A stretch of 64,000 nucleotides of DNA, taken from positions 12,965,625-13,029,624 of the forward strand of contig OX392542.1 of NCBI GenBank assembly GCA_947623455.1. Reading direction: 5' to 3'. The position numbers and the translations under genes were made by a program. Source of the stretch: Mimachlamys varia (Eukaryota; Mollusca; Bivalvia; Pectinida; Pectinidae). Below are positions 22,019 to 34,508 of this stretch, in pieces. The stretch's first letter is position 1; each line of letters opens with the position of its first letter. The notes beneath the pieces were generated by a model. The model ran no database searches, was not told the origin of the DNA, and worked only from the letters and a program-made list of their open reading frames with translations.

Positions 22019-23480
22019 TATACAGGGATGAATATGGACTAGGGGCAAATAGGCTGATATGTATCTCAATCTTTTAAATGGGGAAAAATTGAAAATTTAC
22101 ATTACACAGAATTTCTCAAAAAGGCTGAAATCAGTATATTGGCTGAACAGTTTCATCTCTGCTATTACAATCTCCAACACCATGGAATATCTGGTAGGAT
22201 TGTATCCCACCCAGAGGACATGGGCACCATGCATGGTTTTGCTGGTAGGATTGTATCCCCAGGCTTATTATTATAGAACTAGATCAATTGTTGGCAACCA
22301 AATAGCTAAATTGGTATTCGGTTGCCATGCCTCTGTTTAGACTTTAAACGGTCCCCAGTTACCTCATTGTGGTTACTGGTCCTACATTTTCCATCCTGTA
22401 CCAAAGTAGTGCATGTTACTGCACATTTCACATTTGTATATTCTTCAGCCTACAGCAACTACTGTTGGTTTTGGCTTTACCTTTTATTATAACAAGGATA
22501 AAGAACCTGAACACAATGTTTAATCATGAGTTTCTTGTCTGTAAGATTCTGTTTGACTGTATGATCTGCTAAATATTGGTGTTGCTGGCAGATCAGATAG
22601 TCAGCACCCTTCGAGACTACTGGTACTTCTGAAGCGGGGGACGGTTTTTTATATGTTGTAGGTTTACATGTAAAATTGACCATGCTTTCATATTTTGGTC
22701 CATCTGTTGTGTCTGCATTCAGGTATGTGTGTACTCAGTGCCCAAATGTCACCTGACCTTTGTTTGTTCCAGTCTCAATGCATGTTCTGTCTGTGGTCGC
22801 TGTTTCTTGTGTTGGTCTGTTTGTTTGTGTTTCTTCACTTTATGTCGATGTCTGGTGTGTCTGGAATCCTGTTTTGATTGGTCTATGTTATGTCTAGGTT
22901 AGGTTTCAGTGTTACTTTCATTTTGGGTCAGATTGTTGGATTGAGTTCCTGAGTACTGCTGCCACTGCCAGTTAGATTCTAGGTAATATGATTAAAATGG
23001 AACTTATATTATTAGGAGGGGTGGAGTATAGAATAGAATAGGTATGTGTAGGAGCTTGACTTAAGTTTTGTTCTTCAACAAACATACAAGCAGTACAATG
23101 TCCATTCAAAGCTGTGTTGCTAATGCTTCTTACAGGGAAAATCAGGTTTAGTTTGTCAACACAAACTGGGCCCATCTCCTCCTCCAAATGAAGTGAAATG
23201 GAATATTAATTTAAACAAATAAAAAGTAATGATCATTGTCAAATTTTTGACAGGTTACTAGTTCCGACTTTCTAATTCGCAAAATATTGGGACTGCTGAT
23301 AGCTCCAGCCATCCCAATATTTGGCGGATCATATTTCACATCTGTAAAACGACCGATTCTGTACTGTAACAAACTCAAATTGGTTCGTGCCTAGCTATCA
23401 GCTGATAATGTTCTCTTACAAAATTGGACTGATTTGGCCTTAGACCTTGGGAAAGACTATTTTGCATTTCCATCAAGTTT
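22019..23480. other. Unassigned sequence between minisatellite and SPDL1 promoter
   Basis: Contains two degraded minisatellite-like units near 22180-22260 (CACCATGGAATATCTGGTAG and relatives) and a possible SINE remnant near 22275-22340. No coding exon recognised. Confidence 0.4.
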
Positions 23481-23489
23481 ACTTATACC

Positions 23490-23690
23490 TCAAAGATTTG
23501 ACGACTTCAATCTCCAATACAAGATCTTCTAAATTCACCTGATCGGCAAATAATGGGGGATAACGTGTGTGCCAATGTTATGTCGACAACTCAAAACTAC
23601 CGCCTTATGTTTTCAACCAATCGAAACCATTGATACAAAATGAACCGGAAGCGCGTTGACGATTACAGTAAAGAAAACCTTCCTGTCATC
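23490..23690 (-). promoter_or_regulatory. SPDL1: Probable SPDL1 promoter and non-coding first exon
   Basis: On the minus strand an ETS-type core (CGCTTCCGG, at about 23645-23654) and a CCAAT box (as ATTGGTTG, about 23615-23622) lie close together. They are followed by a stretch ending TTTGAG/GTATAAG near 23495, a possible donor. The start-codon exon of SPDL1 opens with an acceptor, so an upstream non-coding exon is needed, and this is the best candidate. The CCAAT plus ETS combination is common in cell-cycle gene promoters. Inference. Confidence 0.4.
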
Positions 23691-23699
23691 CAAGTCCGT

Positions 23700-24700
23700 G
23701 TTTTCACCTAAGCTGTTGAGAGTAATTTACACTCGTTGGATTTAAATCAATTTTCAATATAAATGCTCCCGCAATGGTAGGTTATGCGCAGAACGCACAT
23801 ATACGTCCCTTATAATATCTGTAGACAGTATAGATATAAAACTGGTTTTCATCCTATTTAGTATGTATGATCTTCGTTAGTAAACCAAGGGAGATAACTC
23901 CGTTAGTCTTCCTTAGTTCCAAACACGGACTAAAAAGGTGGTTCTAAAAACTATCAGAAAATGTTAATGTATACATGTACAATAGCACTAGAAATTGTAA
24001 ATGTATGCACAACAGCACTAAATCAATGTCATATCAATGATTAAATATATGCTTCTGTCTGTATAAAAAGTGTATAGAATATGGTAAATATACAAATAGT
24101 TTTATCAGCACACATTAAGATTATTAGGTAAATATTGATAAGTAAATACAATCATCATTCAGCAGGGGATACCAATGGGATCATAACTCTGAACCGACAT
24201 ACTGCGATATAACAATGATGAAAGGCTTTAAATGAATAATGGACAGCAATTATTATTTTTCTACTAAATAGATAAGAGGTTTTTTTTTAAATAGCTACTC
24301 GGGATCAAATAGACTGTCAGCTTCATTTTTACTTGGATGTGACCAATATTTACAAGGCGGGCACGTGTCGTCGATGGAGCATAAGACGCTTATTCTTCCG
24401 GACACATGGTCTTATTACCTTGTACTTTTACAAGGGTTTCTATGTAGATTTTTACCTTTTCGTATTTTGCCCCTAGTTTAATCGATTTTGAGTTCGGATT
24501 ATGGTTTTGTTGACGCTTTGGTTTCCCGATTTTTTTAGAAAGGTATATTATGTTGTAGAACTCTCAGCCACACTCTTTTTGAGCATGTTACCAGACCCTA
24601 CGGACGTGGACGTGGTTCTACTCAGGGTCCATTATATGTTCATGTATCTGATCTATTTAATGTTGGTGTTTAGAGAAAAAAAACATAACCGATACCCAAT
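23700..24700. other. Unassigned intergenic sequence
   Basis: AT-rich, no convincing exon. A phrase near 24327 (TTACTTGGATGTGACCAATA) recurs at about 26342 inside the hAT-like element, so part of it is an old repeat. Confidence 0.4.
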
Positions 24701-25664
24701 ATTAACGATCATTCTTATAAGATTTTGTATTTCTTATGTACACAGGTGTGAATATCGGTTAAATAGAATAAAGCATACGTTCAAAGTCAAATGTCACACA
24801 CAGATACAAACGTTCATATCTTGAATCCCGTCCTGCGGGCACACAAGTTCTGCGACACTGATCTGTAGCGATACCTGACATTAACGGGTTTTCTAATAAG
24901 ATTTAGATTTATTATGTAATATCTGGTACACATGTGTAGATATCGATTAAATAGAATACATACGTTCAGAGTCAAATATTATATATATACATAGCTTGAA
25001 TCCCGTCCTGCGGGCACACAAGTTCTGCGACACTGATCTATTTCATGTTAGTATGTATGTAAAAAATCATTACCGCTACCGGACATTAACGTTTTTTTAT
25101 AATATTTATATTATGTTATAACTGGTACACATGTGTGATTATCGGTCAAATAGAATAAAAACATACTTTCAGAGTCGAATGTCAATATACAGATATCTTG
25201 AAACCCGTCCTGCGGGCACACAAGTTCTGCGACACTGATATAAATTATGTTTGTGTCAAAAAAAAAACAACAACATTACCGATACTTGATATTAACGGTT
25301 ATTCTAATAAGATTTATATTTCTTATCTAATATCTGGTACACACGTGTGGATATCGGTTAAATAGAATACACACTTTTCAGAGTCAAATATTATATACAT
25401 ACATAGCTTGAATCCCGTCCTGCGGTCACACAAGTTCTGCGACACGGATCTATTTTATGTTGGTTTGAAAAAAAACAATTACCGCTGCTTGATTATTTTT
25501 ATATGATTAACATTTCTTATGTAATGGTATGACTATCGGTTAAATAGAATACATATTTTTCAGAGTCAAATATTATATACATTCATAACTTGAATCCCGT
25601 CCTGCGGGCACACAAGTTCTGCGACACGGATCTATTTAATGTTGGTGTACCGATACACGATATT

Positions 25665-27071
25665 CAGGGGCGTAGCTGCCATGTAAGCACATAAGCCCGT
25701 GCTTGCACATCATTTTCCAAAGTATGTGCAGTCGAGAAATTTCATAATTTAACTTATATTCTTAAAAGTCCACTGATATTGTTACTCCCTTTTTTCGACT
25801 GGTCAGATTAACATATTAGGCTGCAGACAATTTGTTAGCTATAAATACTTCGAATTCAATTTTATTTCATTCCGAATGCAATAGCATATAGGATTACAAT
25901 ACACATCCATATTAAATCATATATAATTGTGCAAGATGTCGGAGACCGCAGTCAACACAATTCAAATAATATTTATAATACAGCTCACTACGACAATATA
26001 GGTAATGGCTTCATCGTGAGAAAATTCGTATACAAATGAATACCAAACAACATCCACACATAAGCATCAGTTTGAAACTACCTTCCCTTAGGCCGACTTG
26101 TCTTATTAGGTTTAAAGTGATAGATATCAGCTGCTGATGAACAAACTTATGGCACAGGGAAAGGACAGGTGCAGGTGGATGAAGACTATGGGCAAGTTTT
26201 ATGGTCACCATCTTGGTTTTATGGGACATTTTCTGTATCTTTAAGTGATATGAAGATGGACGTTTTTGAGTATGCTCATTAGTGTTCTCCCTTGTTTTTA
26301 TTGACAATGAAGACTCGTTTCTCATTTTGAGAACCTGATGTTTACTTGGGTGTGACCAATATTTACATGGCAGTTGTCGCTTTGGTAGTCTGTTTTTTTT
26401 AGTAAATCTGTATTAGATTTAATATAAAAAATGACCCTTTTATTATTCTAAGAGTAATAAAAGAAGGGACAATTTTTACTACATTTCGTTTCAAACAAAT
26501 TGTCAGCAAATACAATTATTAATGAGCCCAGCCAAAATTCCTAAAGTTAAATATCTCCATAGGAGAGCATTACAGAAATTAAGGAAAATTCCTTTAACCT
26601 AAGATTTTCCCGTTAATTCTTTAATGCTTTTCTATGTAGATTTTTAAGTTAAGGAACTTTCGTGAAACTAGGCCTGTCGTATAATACAAAATTATGCTTA
26701 AGAACACAAGCATGAGCTCTTACTTCCTGAGTCCTGCACATAACATATATACTTATAAACAGAGACGTATGTATATCAAAGATGGTTTTACGTGTAAATG
26801 TCTCTGGATTTACTTACTGACGAGTTAATGACATAAAAAAGGTATGGATAATTATTTTGTTTCCATACATCATGGAAATAAAACATATCGTATTCCATTT
26901 TCGGATTAATAATTTGTATAATGATAGGCCAGACAATGATGATTTCAACAAGTCCAAAACAATGGCACCATTTGGTGTCCAAATGTGACCCCCTCCCCCC
27001 GAAGTACCCCCTCCCCAAAATTGAAAACGTCGCGGGGCTTGCACATCGAAATACCTCCAGCTACGCCCCTG
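25665..27071. mobile_element. hAT-like non-autonomous DNA transposon
   Basis: Perfect 14-bp inverted ends, CAGGGGCGTAGCTG and CAGCTACGCCCCTG, bound a 1407-bp insert in the tandem array. Comparison with intact units shows that ATATT is duplicated at both flanks. CAGGGGCG ends are characteristic of hAT elements; a 5-bp duplication is shorter than the usual 8 but is known for some hAT lineages. Only short open frames are present and no transposase or BED/dimerisation domain is visible. Confidence 0.8.
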
Positions 27072-27774
27072 ATATTAACGGTTATTCTTATAAGATTTAT
27101 ATTTGTTATGTAATAGCTGGTTCATAGGTGTGAATATCGGTTAAATAGAATACATACTTTCAGGGACAAAGTCAATATACAGATCTCTTGAATCCCGTCC
27201 TGCGGGCACAAAAGTTCTGCAACACTGACCTATATGATGTTGGTGTGAAAAAAATATCATTATCGCTACATATTATCCTTAAAAGATTTATATTTCTTAT
27301 GTAAAAACTGGTTTATATGTGTGAATATCGGTTGAATAGAATACGGTGAACCTAGAATACATGCTAACAGAGTCAAATGTCAATTTACGTTCATATCTTG
27401 AATCCCGTCCTGCGGGCACACAAGTTATTATGTTGGTGTGTACAAAATCATTACCAATACATGCTATTGACGGTTATTCTTATTAGATTTATATTTCTTA
27501 TGTAATAACTGATGAATATTGGTTTAATAGAATACATTCTTTCAAGAGTCAAATGTTAATAATATGTTATTATGTATACGTTCATAACTTGAATCCCGTC
27601 CTGGGGGCACACAAGTTCTGCGACACGAGATCTATTTAATGTTAGTGTGTAAAAAATCATTACCGCTAACTGATTTTCTTATAAAATTTATATTTTTTAT
27701 GTAATAACTGATACATGTGTGTGAATATCGGTTAAATAGAAATACATACTTTCAGAGTTAAATGTCAATATAAT

Positions 27775-28258
27775 CAATCAATCAATTTGTTTATTAAAGT
27801 CATACATCACAATTACATCATACAAGCATCATAGTTACACAGTTTAAACCATAGAGTTAAATAGCAATGATCAGTTATCTAAACGGTATTCAAATTTATC
27901 CTAATACGTTATATAAAACCAATAGACCTATCACAGACTTCAATCTAGAGAGCAGGTGATTGGGACAGCCCCTACCTAACAAGCTCTCTGAGATTGTACT
28001 TACAAATTACATATATTATAAAAAGTATGTCTTTAAAAGATTATTACAATAGTATTAAATAAAATGAATAATTTGACAGATTATAAATATATAATTTCTA
28101 GCTAACATAGCAGGGGAATTCAGGTTTCCAAGGGTTGGGGAGCCCCCTACCAGCGAGGTCTGCTAAATTCACCCTATCTAGTAGCTAAATACAATTTAAC
28201 GGAATATTAATTGAAAATACTGATTTACACCTTTATCATATTTAACATATGCATAAAT
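27775..28258 (-). mobile_element. Probable LINE 3' end with ATTG tail
   Basis: It starts on the plus strand with AATCAATCAATCAATTTGTT, that is, an (ATTG)n tail when read on the minus strand, which is a common 3' end of CR1/L2-like LINEs. It interrupts a unit of the surrounding tandem array. No reverse-transcriptase motif is seen in the 480 bp. Confidence 0.45.
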
Positions 28259-28520
28259 ACAAAAATGTAATTGTAATATATATACATTCATAACTTGAAT
28301 CCCGTCCTGCGGGCACACAAGTTCTGCAACACTGATCTTTATTATGTTGGTGTGTAAAAAAATCAATACCGATACACGATATGAACGGTTATTCTTGTAA
28401 GATTTATATTTCTACTGTTATACATAGGTGTGAATATCGGTTAAATAGAATAAAACCCTACTTTCACAGTCAAATGTTAATATATATATATAATTGCATT
28501 TTGAATCCCGTCCTACGGGC

Positions 28521-29375
28521 ACAAAATTTTTATGACATGAAAAAAAAAATATTGCACAGTCCTGTTATCGTGAATAAATGCAGTTTTCGTTGTTTAACGA
28601 GACCGAAGGTTTCGGTGCTATTCGCGCGAACACGTTTACGCGCCCGATTGCTGCTGTTTTTGGTATCGTAAGCACGCCATCTGTTGAGATGTAAAGGTAA
28701 GTTTTCTTTGTTACATACTTTAGGGTCTTTTCTACCCTGACAGCAGAAGCAAGGCATTCGACTGTACAACATGTGCTAGTCTGACGTGAGCATAATCAAA
28801 GTCATACCTACCATTTATTGAACAACAAAATTAATGCTACATTGTGACCAAATAAATAGGATTCGACAACGACATCGGCAACAGAAAGGTTTTTACATTA
28901 ACAGATTAATATCGAAATGGTTATTAAAATTTCTACACGAAACATAAGACGTACTGTGAATCTCAACGAGTGCTACATGACTTGCACATTTTACGAGACA
29001 GTGTGAAAATGTGTGTGTATTTCTATATGCATTATAGTGTGTTATGTACCAGTGTATGTATAATTATTATATTAGTTTAAATATTATACAAAAATGTTTA
29101 ATATAGTATACGCGGACATCAAAATTCAATCAGATTCAACCTCACCAAACACCAGATAATCGCTCTTCAAAGGCTGGATAGATTATGACTACGAATACCT
29201 ATTTGACGGTCACGCGCATAATAACGCGCATATTTACAGCACAAAATTCACGTGCAAGTGTTCGCTTCGGCAAAATACCTTATTTGGGCAAATCAAATTG
29301 GCAAATAGTCAGAGTAAGATACAGACCACAATGACCTGTCGTGTTGACCTCCGATTAGCATATTTTATATGGATC
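28521..29375. other. Unassigned, with a CpG-rich patch
   Basis: A patch around 28590-28660 is much richer in CpG (for example CGCGCGAACACGTTTACGCG) than its surroundings. No exon could be supported in either direction. Confidence 0.35.
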
Positions 29376-29384
29376 TATATTGGC

Positions 29385-30055
29385 TAGTCCGAAGGGTTCT
29401 GACTCTCTGACCCGCTTAATATTTTGACGACGGGCGGCTACGAGAGTCAGAATTCCTCCTTAGTTAAAAAGTGGAAATTTTACAAACCCGTGCACAGGTC
29501 ACTGTTTAAGCTGTGTTTTATGATATGAAACATTTTCGATCACATTTAAATTAAGTATCGATGGAAAGAACAGATATTTTTCTACTAACCTACGCATTTA
29601 ATCAAGTCACAGGAGGTCGTAAACTAACTGTTTCAACCCATTTCTAAAAAAATAACCAGTTTCCTGACATCTGTTTGAAGATGGCCGCGCGTCGCGAGAT
29701 CCCGTGAGAATTACGCTTGACCTATCTAATTTTGAGCACGTGATGTTAGGCGGCGGCCATTTTCAAACAGATGTCAGGAAACTGGTTATTTTTTAGAAAA
29801 GGATGACGACAGTTGGTTTACGACCTCCTGTGACTTGATTAAATGTGTAGGTTAGTGACAAAATATCTGTTCTTTCCATTGATGCTTAATTTACATGTGA
29901 TCGAAAATGTTTCATATTATAAAACACGGCTTAAAAGGCGACCCGTGCACGGGTCGGTAAAATTTCCACTTTTTTACTAAGGAGGAATTCTGACTCTCGC
30001 AGCCGCCAGTCGTCAAAATTTTTAGCGGGTCAGAGAGTCAGAACCCTTCGGACTA
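29385..30055. mobile_element. Foldback element, 9-bp target duplication
   Basis: The 671-bp element starts TAGTCCGAAGGGTTCTGAC and ends with its complement. The arms are about 310 bp each around a centre of about 60 bp (29690-29755). The identical 9-mer TATATTGGC flanks it at 29376-29384 and 30056-30064. Long inverted repeats with a 9-bp duplication fit Mutator-like (MULE) non-autonomous elements. There is no coding sequence. Confidence 0.85.
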
Positions 30056-30125
30056 TATATTGGCCTACCAATAGGAATGTACGTAACATTGAGTTTTTAT
30101 GACCCTGCCATGAAATGGCCGGGGC

Positions 30126-30201
30126 CATCGTCGGAAACGCACGGTACACCTCCCTGAAGTATGCAAATGGCAGAGAAGTGTACCGTGGGTTTCCGACGAT
30201 G
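30126..30201. mobile_element. Short hairpin MITE, family member 1
   Basis: CATCGTCGGAAAC at the left and GTTTCCGACGATG at the right, with pairing continuing through CACGGTACAC. Flanks GGCCGGGGC and GGGCGGGGC are an 8/9 match, consistent with an old 9-bp duplication. Same family as 31189-31275. Confidence 0.7.
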
Positions 30202-31080
30202 GGCGGGGCATTTAGTTTTGCTGGCCGTCATTTTGTCATAGTTTTTTTCTTTTCCGCTCATTACTCATTTATAAATAAATATAATGAAATGTAATTTGGT
30301 ATGTAGATTCATCATGATAAAGTGCAGGCCAAGCTTTGAGTTGCTGGTAATTCACCGATTCATTCTAAAGGTATGGCTAATTGAAGTTGACAATCTTTAA
30401 TTAATGAGGGAATGACCAAATTCGGAACCTTGGCGAACTCCAGTCAAAGTGTCGTGCCATTTTCGGAATTTGAAGTGTTCTTTCCCCAGGACAATTTACA
30501 TAAAACTGAATTATTGTATATATCAATAACTGATTAATTACTGCAGGCAGGTTGAGTTTGGTCTCAGCTACTATTGTCAGAATGTCGGGATTATTGCTTA
30601 GAAAATTCCCAAGGTGTAATTTCCCTCAGACAAGTGAATTATTCACAGATACATGAGAAAATGTACACAAATTTTATTTACAGTGGTTCGAGTAAATTAA
30701 CAGTGGGGTTCACGGCCTTATGGGACCTGTGATGGTTTTGTGTGAATTATATAAATATAGATGATCTCTGTTTGAAAAAAATATGTTTTGATGGAAATAT
30801 TCTGATTATGCTAATAACCTGTCCCCCACCTCAAAAAAAGAGAACTTGTAATAACCCTAAGAGGATAAAAGAAATCAAAGCATTTGCTTCATTGGGTTAT
30901 AAATGAATACTTCTATCAGAGAAACACTTCGGCTTCTATAACTAAATTAAAACAATGGCAATAACAACGATGTAACGATAATATGACACCCTTGTGCTGA
31001 CTTCAAAAAATAACTTGTCCTATATCAGTGCCTCTACAGTTATAACATTTTGACTGTTGTTATAATATTTGAATGAAGAA
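30202..31080. other. Unassigned intergenic sequence
   Basis: AT-rich, no gene or recognisable repeat. Confidence 0.5.
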
Positions 31081-31188
31081 AATATAAAACATGTATACAA
31101 TTGTGTATGATCTCTCCCATTCTTGGTCATTAATTAGCTTTTCCATTAAACATTGGGCACCCAATATTCAGCAAGAGAGTGAAAAGCT

Positions 31189-31275
31189 CATTGTCGGAAA
31201 CCCACGATACAATTTTCTGACGTTTGCATCCCGGATGCAAACGTCAGAGAAGTGTACCGTGGGTTTCCGACGATG
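31189..31275. mobile_element. Short hairpin MITE, family member 2
   Basis: An 87-bp, almost perfect palindrome centred on GCATCCCGGATGC, with ends CATTGTCGG and CCGACGATG. The 9-mer TGAAAAGCT is repeated exactly at 31180-31188 and 31276-31284, the expected target duplication. Confidence 0.85.
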
Positions 31276-31334
31276 TGAAAAGCTATGAGTACACATATTA
31301 AAAAGTCAGTTATGCTAAAAAGCTCCATTGTTAT

Positions 31335-32200
31335 GTCTCCCCTTCGTATGAAGGGAGACATTGTATTGGTACCGGTTCTGGTTCTTCTAATAATTCTTGT
31401 CTGGGCCATAACTTCTAAACCGTTGAAGATATCTTGACGAAACTTGCAGTATACATGCATCCCCTAAAGCAGATATACAGTGCACTGTCATTATGTCACT
31501 GTGACCGTGACCTCAAGGTAGGAGGTCAAATAAGGGTTTTTCAATAATTCTTGTCCGGGCCATAACTTTCATACCGTTAAAGATATACATATTGTTAAAA
31601 CTTTTAGTATACCAGAATCACCCATAAAAGATGTGCGTTGCACTGTCAATCGGCCCAATTTTTTACTGATTGATATTTTGTTATAACATTATGAAGCAAG
31701 GTTGGTCAGAATAAAAAAAGATGTCCACTGACTAAACCTCAATGTCACAGAGTCAAAGGTCAAGGTTATAGGTTAAGGTCAAATTTTACATTTATTAAGT
31801 GCTTAACATTTTGTTACAACATTATGAAGGAAAGTTGGTCAGAGTAAAAAAATATGTCCACATACCAAACCTAAAGGTCACGGGGTCAAAGGTTAAGGTC
31901 AAATTTTATATTTATTAATCGCTTAACATTTTGTTGTGACATCATGAAGCGAAGTTGGTCAGAATCAAACAAGGTGTCAGCTGATCGTACCTCAAGGTCA
32001 CCGGGTCAAAGTTCAAGGTCAATATTTTACATTCATCAATCGTTTAACATTCTTATTTATTTGACATTGTGTCACTGTTAACAATGCTGGTAGAGCATAC
32101 TAAGACATCAAGAGCGGTCGCTGAAGGTAATTTATTTGAACAAACTAGTCATGGCCCTTCGGCAGGACAAATATCACTACTGGTATATGCCTTAGTAACC
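31335..32200. repeat. Hairpin-ended repeat with internal tandem units
   Basis: One end carries the hairpin GTCTCCCCTTCGTATGAAGG and its closure. The body holds about three units of roughly 120 bp marked by CTTAACATTTTGTT and GTCACGGGGTCAAAGGTTAA-like phrases. Confidence 0.6.
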
Positions 32201-32209
32201 TTGACATAA

Positions 32210-34480
32210 TGGCAGGGATATGTCTTCCTAGTATCATTCATATAAAGCATATTTTAGATGCCAGAACTTAACAAAATTCGGGATGCAAACAATTATACAC
32301 ATACTTGTGAAATTATTCTTATTCTATGTCACAGCCGTTATTATCGCCGTGCACTTTTGTGTAATCTTTTGTTTTATTTAGATATTGATCGCCACTTTAA
32401 TCTGTCTGGGTATGACTTCAGTCCTTTAACGCAGTTTGTGGAACCAACGGCATTACTATAGGTCTAGAAAGTCGAATTTTTTTAATGACATTATCTTAAT
32501 TGTGTCATAAACAATACCACATCATTGGCTTTCACTCCGCTCGTGTGTGGTTCATCGCCCGAAGTATCGTAAGCATCCCTTCTCTAATTTCAACATGTTC
32601 CAAGTTTCCCAAATGAACGCTTTTTAGTTTGAATTAATGAAACAAAACAAGGTACTGAAAGCAGATATGAAAACAGCCAATTATGAAAAAGGAGGAAAAC
32701 ACACATATTTTAAGGGTTTCAATGGGAAATTTAAAGAATTAACATTACAGCAAAATTATCAAAGCGAAATTCCTCCTTTTAGAGGAGGATTTTTCATCTC
32801 TGGAAAAGTTGTGGACTGGTAGCACTATTTTTGCAGAAAGAGCTAGAGGGGTACTCAAATTTCACAAGTAGGTTTTCATTTGTACATAAACAAGCATGGT
32901 AAAGTGAAAGCATATTGGATTAACTGGGGGATGTTTTTCAAATCTTACCTATTAGTTCCCCATGATCTCTAGTTGAATTCTGGGACTGATTGAAAAAGAA
33001 AGGTCCAACAGGCTGCCGTTTTCAATTTCTATAGTTAAAGAGACCCAAGCCAGTTAACAGATATAACCTGTAGGATTTTTCTTAAATCTCATGTGCAGGT
33101 TCCCCTTAGTCCCTATTATGCATGTTTAATTTTGAACCGATTTGAAAGTCATGATGGCTGACAGCTAGTCATTTTAATGATTTAATGTTTGCACTATTTC
33201 TCTCAAAACTGTACATGAAGATGTTGGTTTACAGGGTCCTAAGGACCTGTACTGATATCAGTATTAATCACCCATGTGAACTAACGAGTGGACCTCAATA
33301 CAATCAGCATCTATTACATTCTAAAGAAAGTGTTGAAGGATTTTACCACATCTGACCCTTGTGATCTAACAAAGGTCATTGAGTTGAACTACCAGTAACT
33401 TTATTATCCATCATCCCAGCAGAGGATGACCAACTATCCCCTCCCTTAACATTGTTTGTTGATATCAGGTCATTCAAACATTGTTTGTTGAGGTCATTCA
33501 AAGTCTTTTACACAGTTTTAACACACATGGCCTCGAAAGTAGTCTGGGGTCGGTTATATTAAATAAATTTTGTCGGAGCATGCAGCTGGCCAAACATATT
33601 GCCATCCAATGTATTTTGGTTTATCACATTTTACCTTCGTGACAATGAACGGGAAAGTAAAGAAAAATCCTTCTACTTCTGAAGGAGTTACAGGATATTG
33701 TCCAAATTCGTTCTGAAGCATCCTTGAGTGAAGGGGATTTAATTTTTCGTAAAAGGTGGGATTGAACCGCCTAAGGCATTGTATCAAAAAATCTGTCTTG
33801 TTCTTCTTAAGGAATATTAGAAAAAAATCCAGTTGATAATTGTGCAAAAATAAGCCTAAAACCTGAGCGGTAACTAACAAGAAACTCTTGACAGAAAAAT
33901 CCAAAGAATTGAAAATAATTCAGGTGTGGCCCACTTCAACAACAAGCCGAAGTTAGAAGACAGTTAAAAATGGACGTGTGTTTACAAATACCGAGTTTCA
34001 ACTGCTACTGTAACTGCATAAGAATTCATCTTGAATATTGCAGATATTAGTTAATCTTAACTAAATCAATTAATATAATAAGTTATTAGGCTTGATTTTC
34101 GCTTCAAGTTTTGCCGAATGTTACGTATATTGGGCCTTTAAGTGTATTCCTGAAAATCAGTAACTTTATCTAGGTGAGCCATACAGACCATTAATTTGGC
34201 CTCTTGTTTATCAACAACTTTATCATTATTCAGCAGATCATGCCCATTTAAAATGTTCCAGGTTATCAGGCAGTAGTTGTTGACAGTGACTTATCATAAA
34301 TCCAATACTGTTAAGATGTAATAAACATGAGCTGTGAAGGAAATCAAAAGATGGTTGCTCTAAAAGCCAAGTTGTTTTGAAAGTGAAAGTGTTCAAGTGA
34401 TGTCAACCAACAGCCTTTGACGATCCACACAATTCTCTGTGTTAAAATGATGTCTCAAAAAATAAAGTCAAAAGCAAGAA
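32210..34480. other. Intergenic sequence before NCAPD2 3' end
   Basis: Contains a diverged copy of the 2.5-kb palindrome family near 33060-33180. The remainder, including a 116-codon minus-strand open frame at 33554-33904, shows no recognisable protein family or splice structure. Confidence 0.4.
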
Positions 34481-34502
34481 TGTAAAGTAAGAAAGTCAGG
34501 AT

Positions 34503-34508
34503 TTTATT
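34503..34508 (-). promoter_or_regulatory. NCAPD2: NCAPD2 polyadenylation signal
   Basis: AATAAA on the minus strand about 455 bp after the stop codon; the sequence between would be the 3'UTR. Prediction from position. Confidence 0.5.

Larger units (their letters stand above)
24700..28520. repeat. Roughly 200-bp tandem array, at least 10 copies
   Basis: Each unit contains TTGAATCCCGTCCTGCGGGC, then ACACAAGTTCTGCGACACTG, and, about 100 bp on, ATATCGGTTAAATAGAATA. The core starts at about 24822, 25002, 25201, 25411, 25592, 27188, 27401, 27591, 28298 and 28502. The array is interrupted by the elements at 25665-27071 and about 27775-28258. It has no long reading frame. Confidence 0.88.

Noticed and set aside
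20099..22042. 647-codon plus-strand reading frame and 420-codon minus-strand frame
   Set aside because: Both are produced by a 33-bp repeat without stop codons; the flanks are non-coding and both strands are equally open.
26011..26325. 104-codon minus-strand frame as a transposase remnant
   Set aside because: No recognisable hAT motifs; the element looks non-autonomous.
33554..33904. 116-codon minus-strand frame as a gene
   Set aside because: No family recognised, no splice sites of quality, AT-rich composition like the surrounding intergenic sequence.
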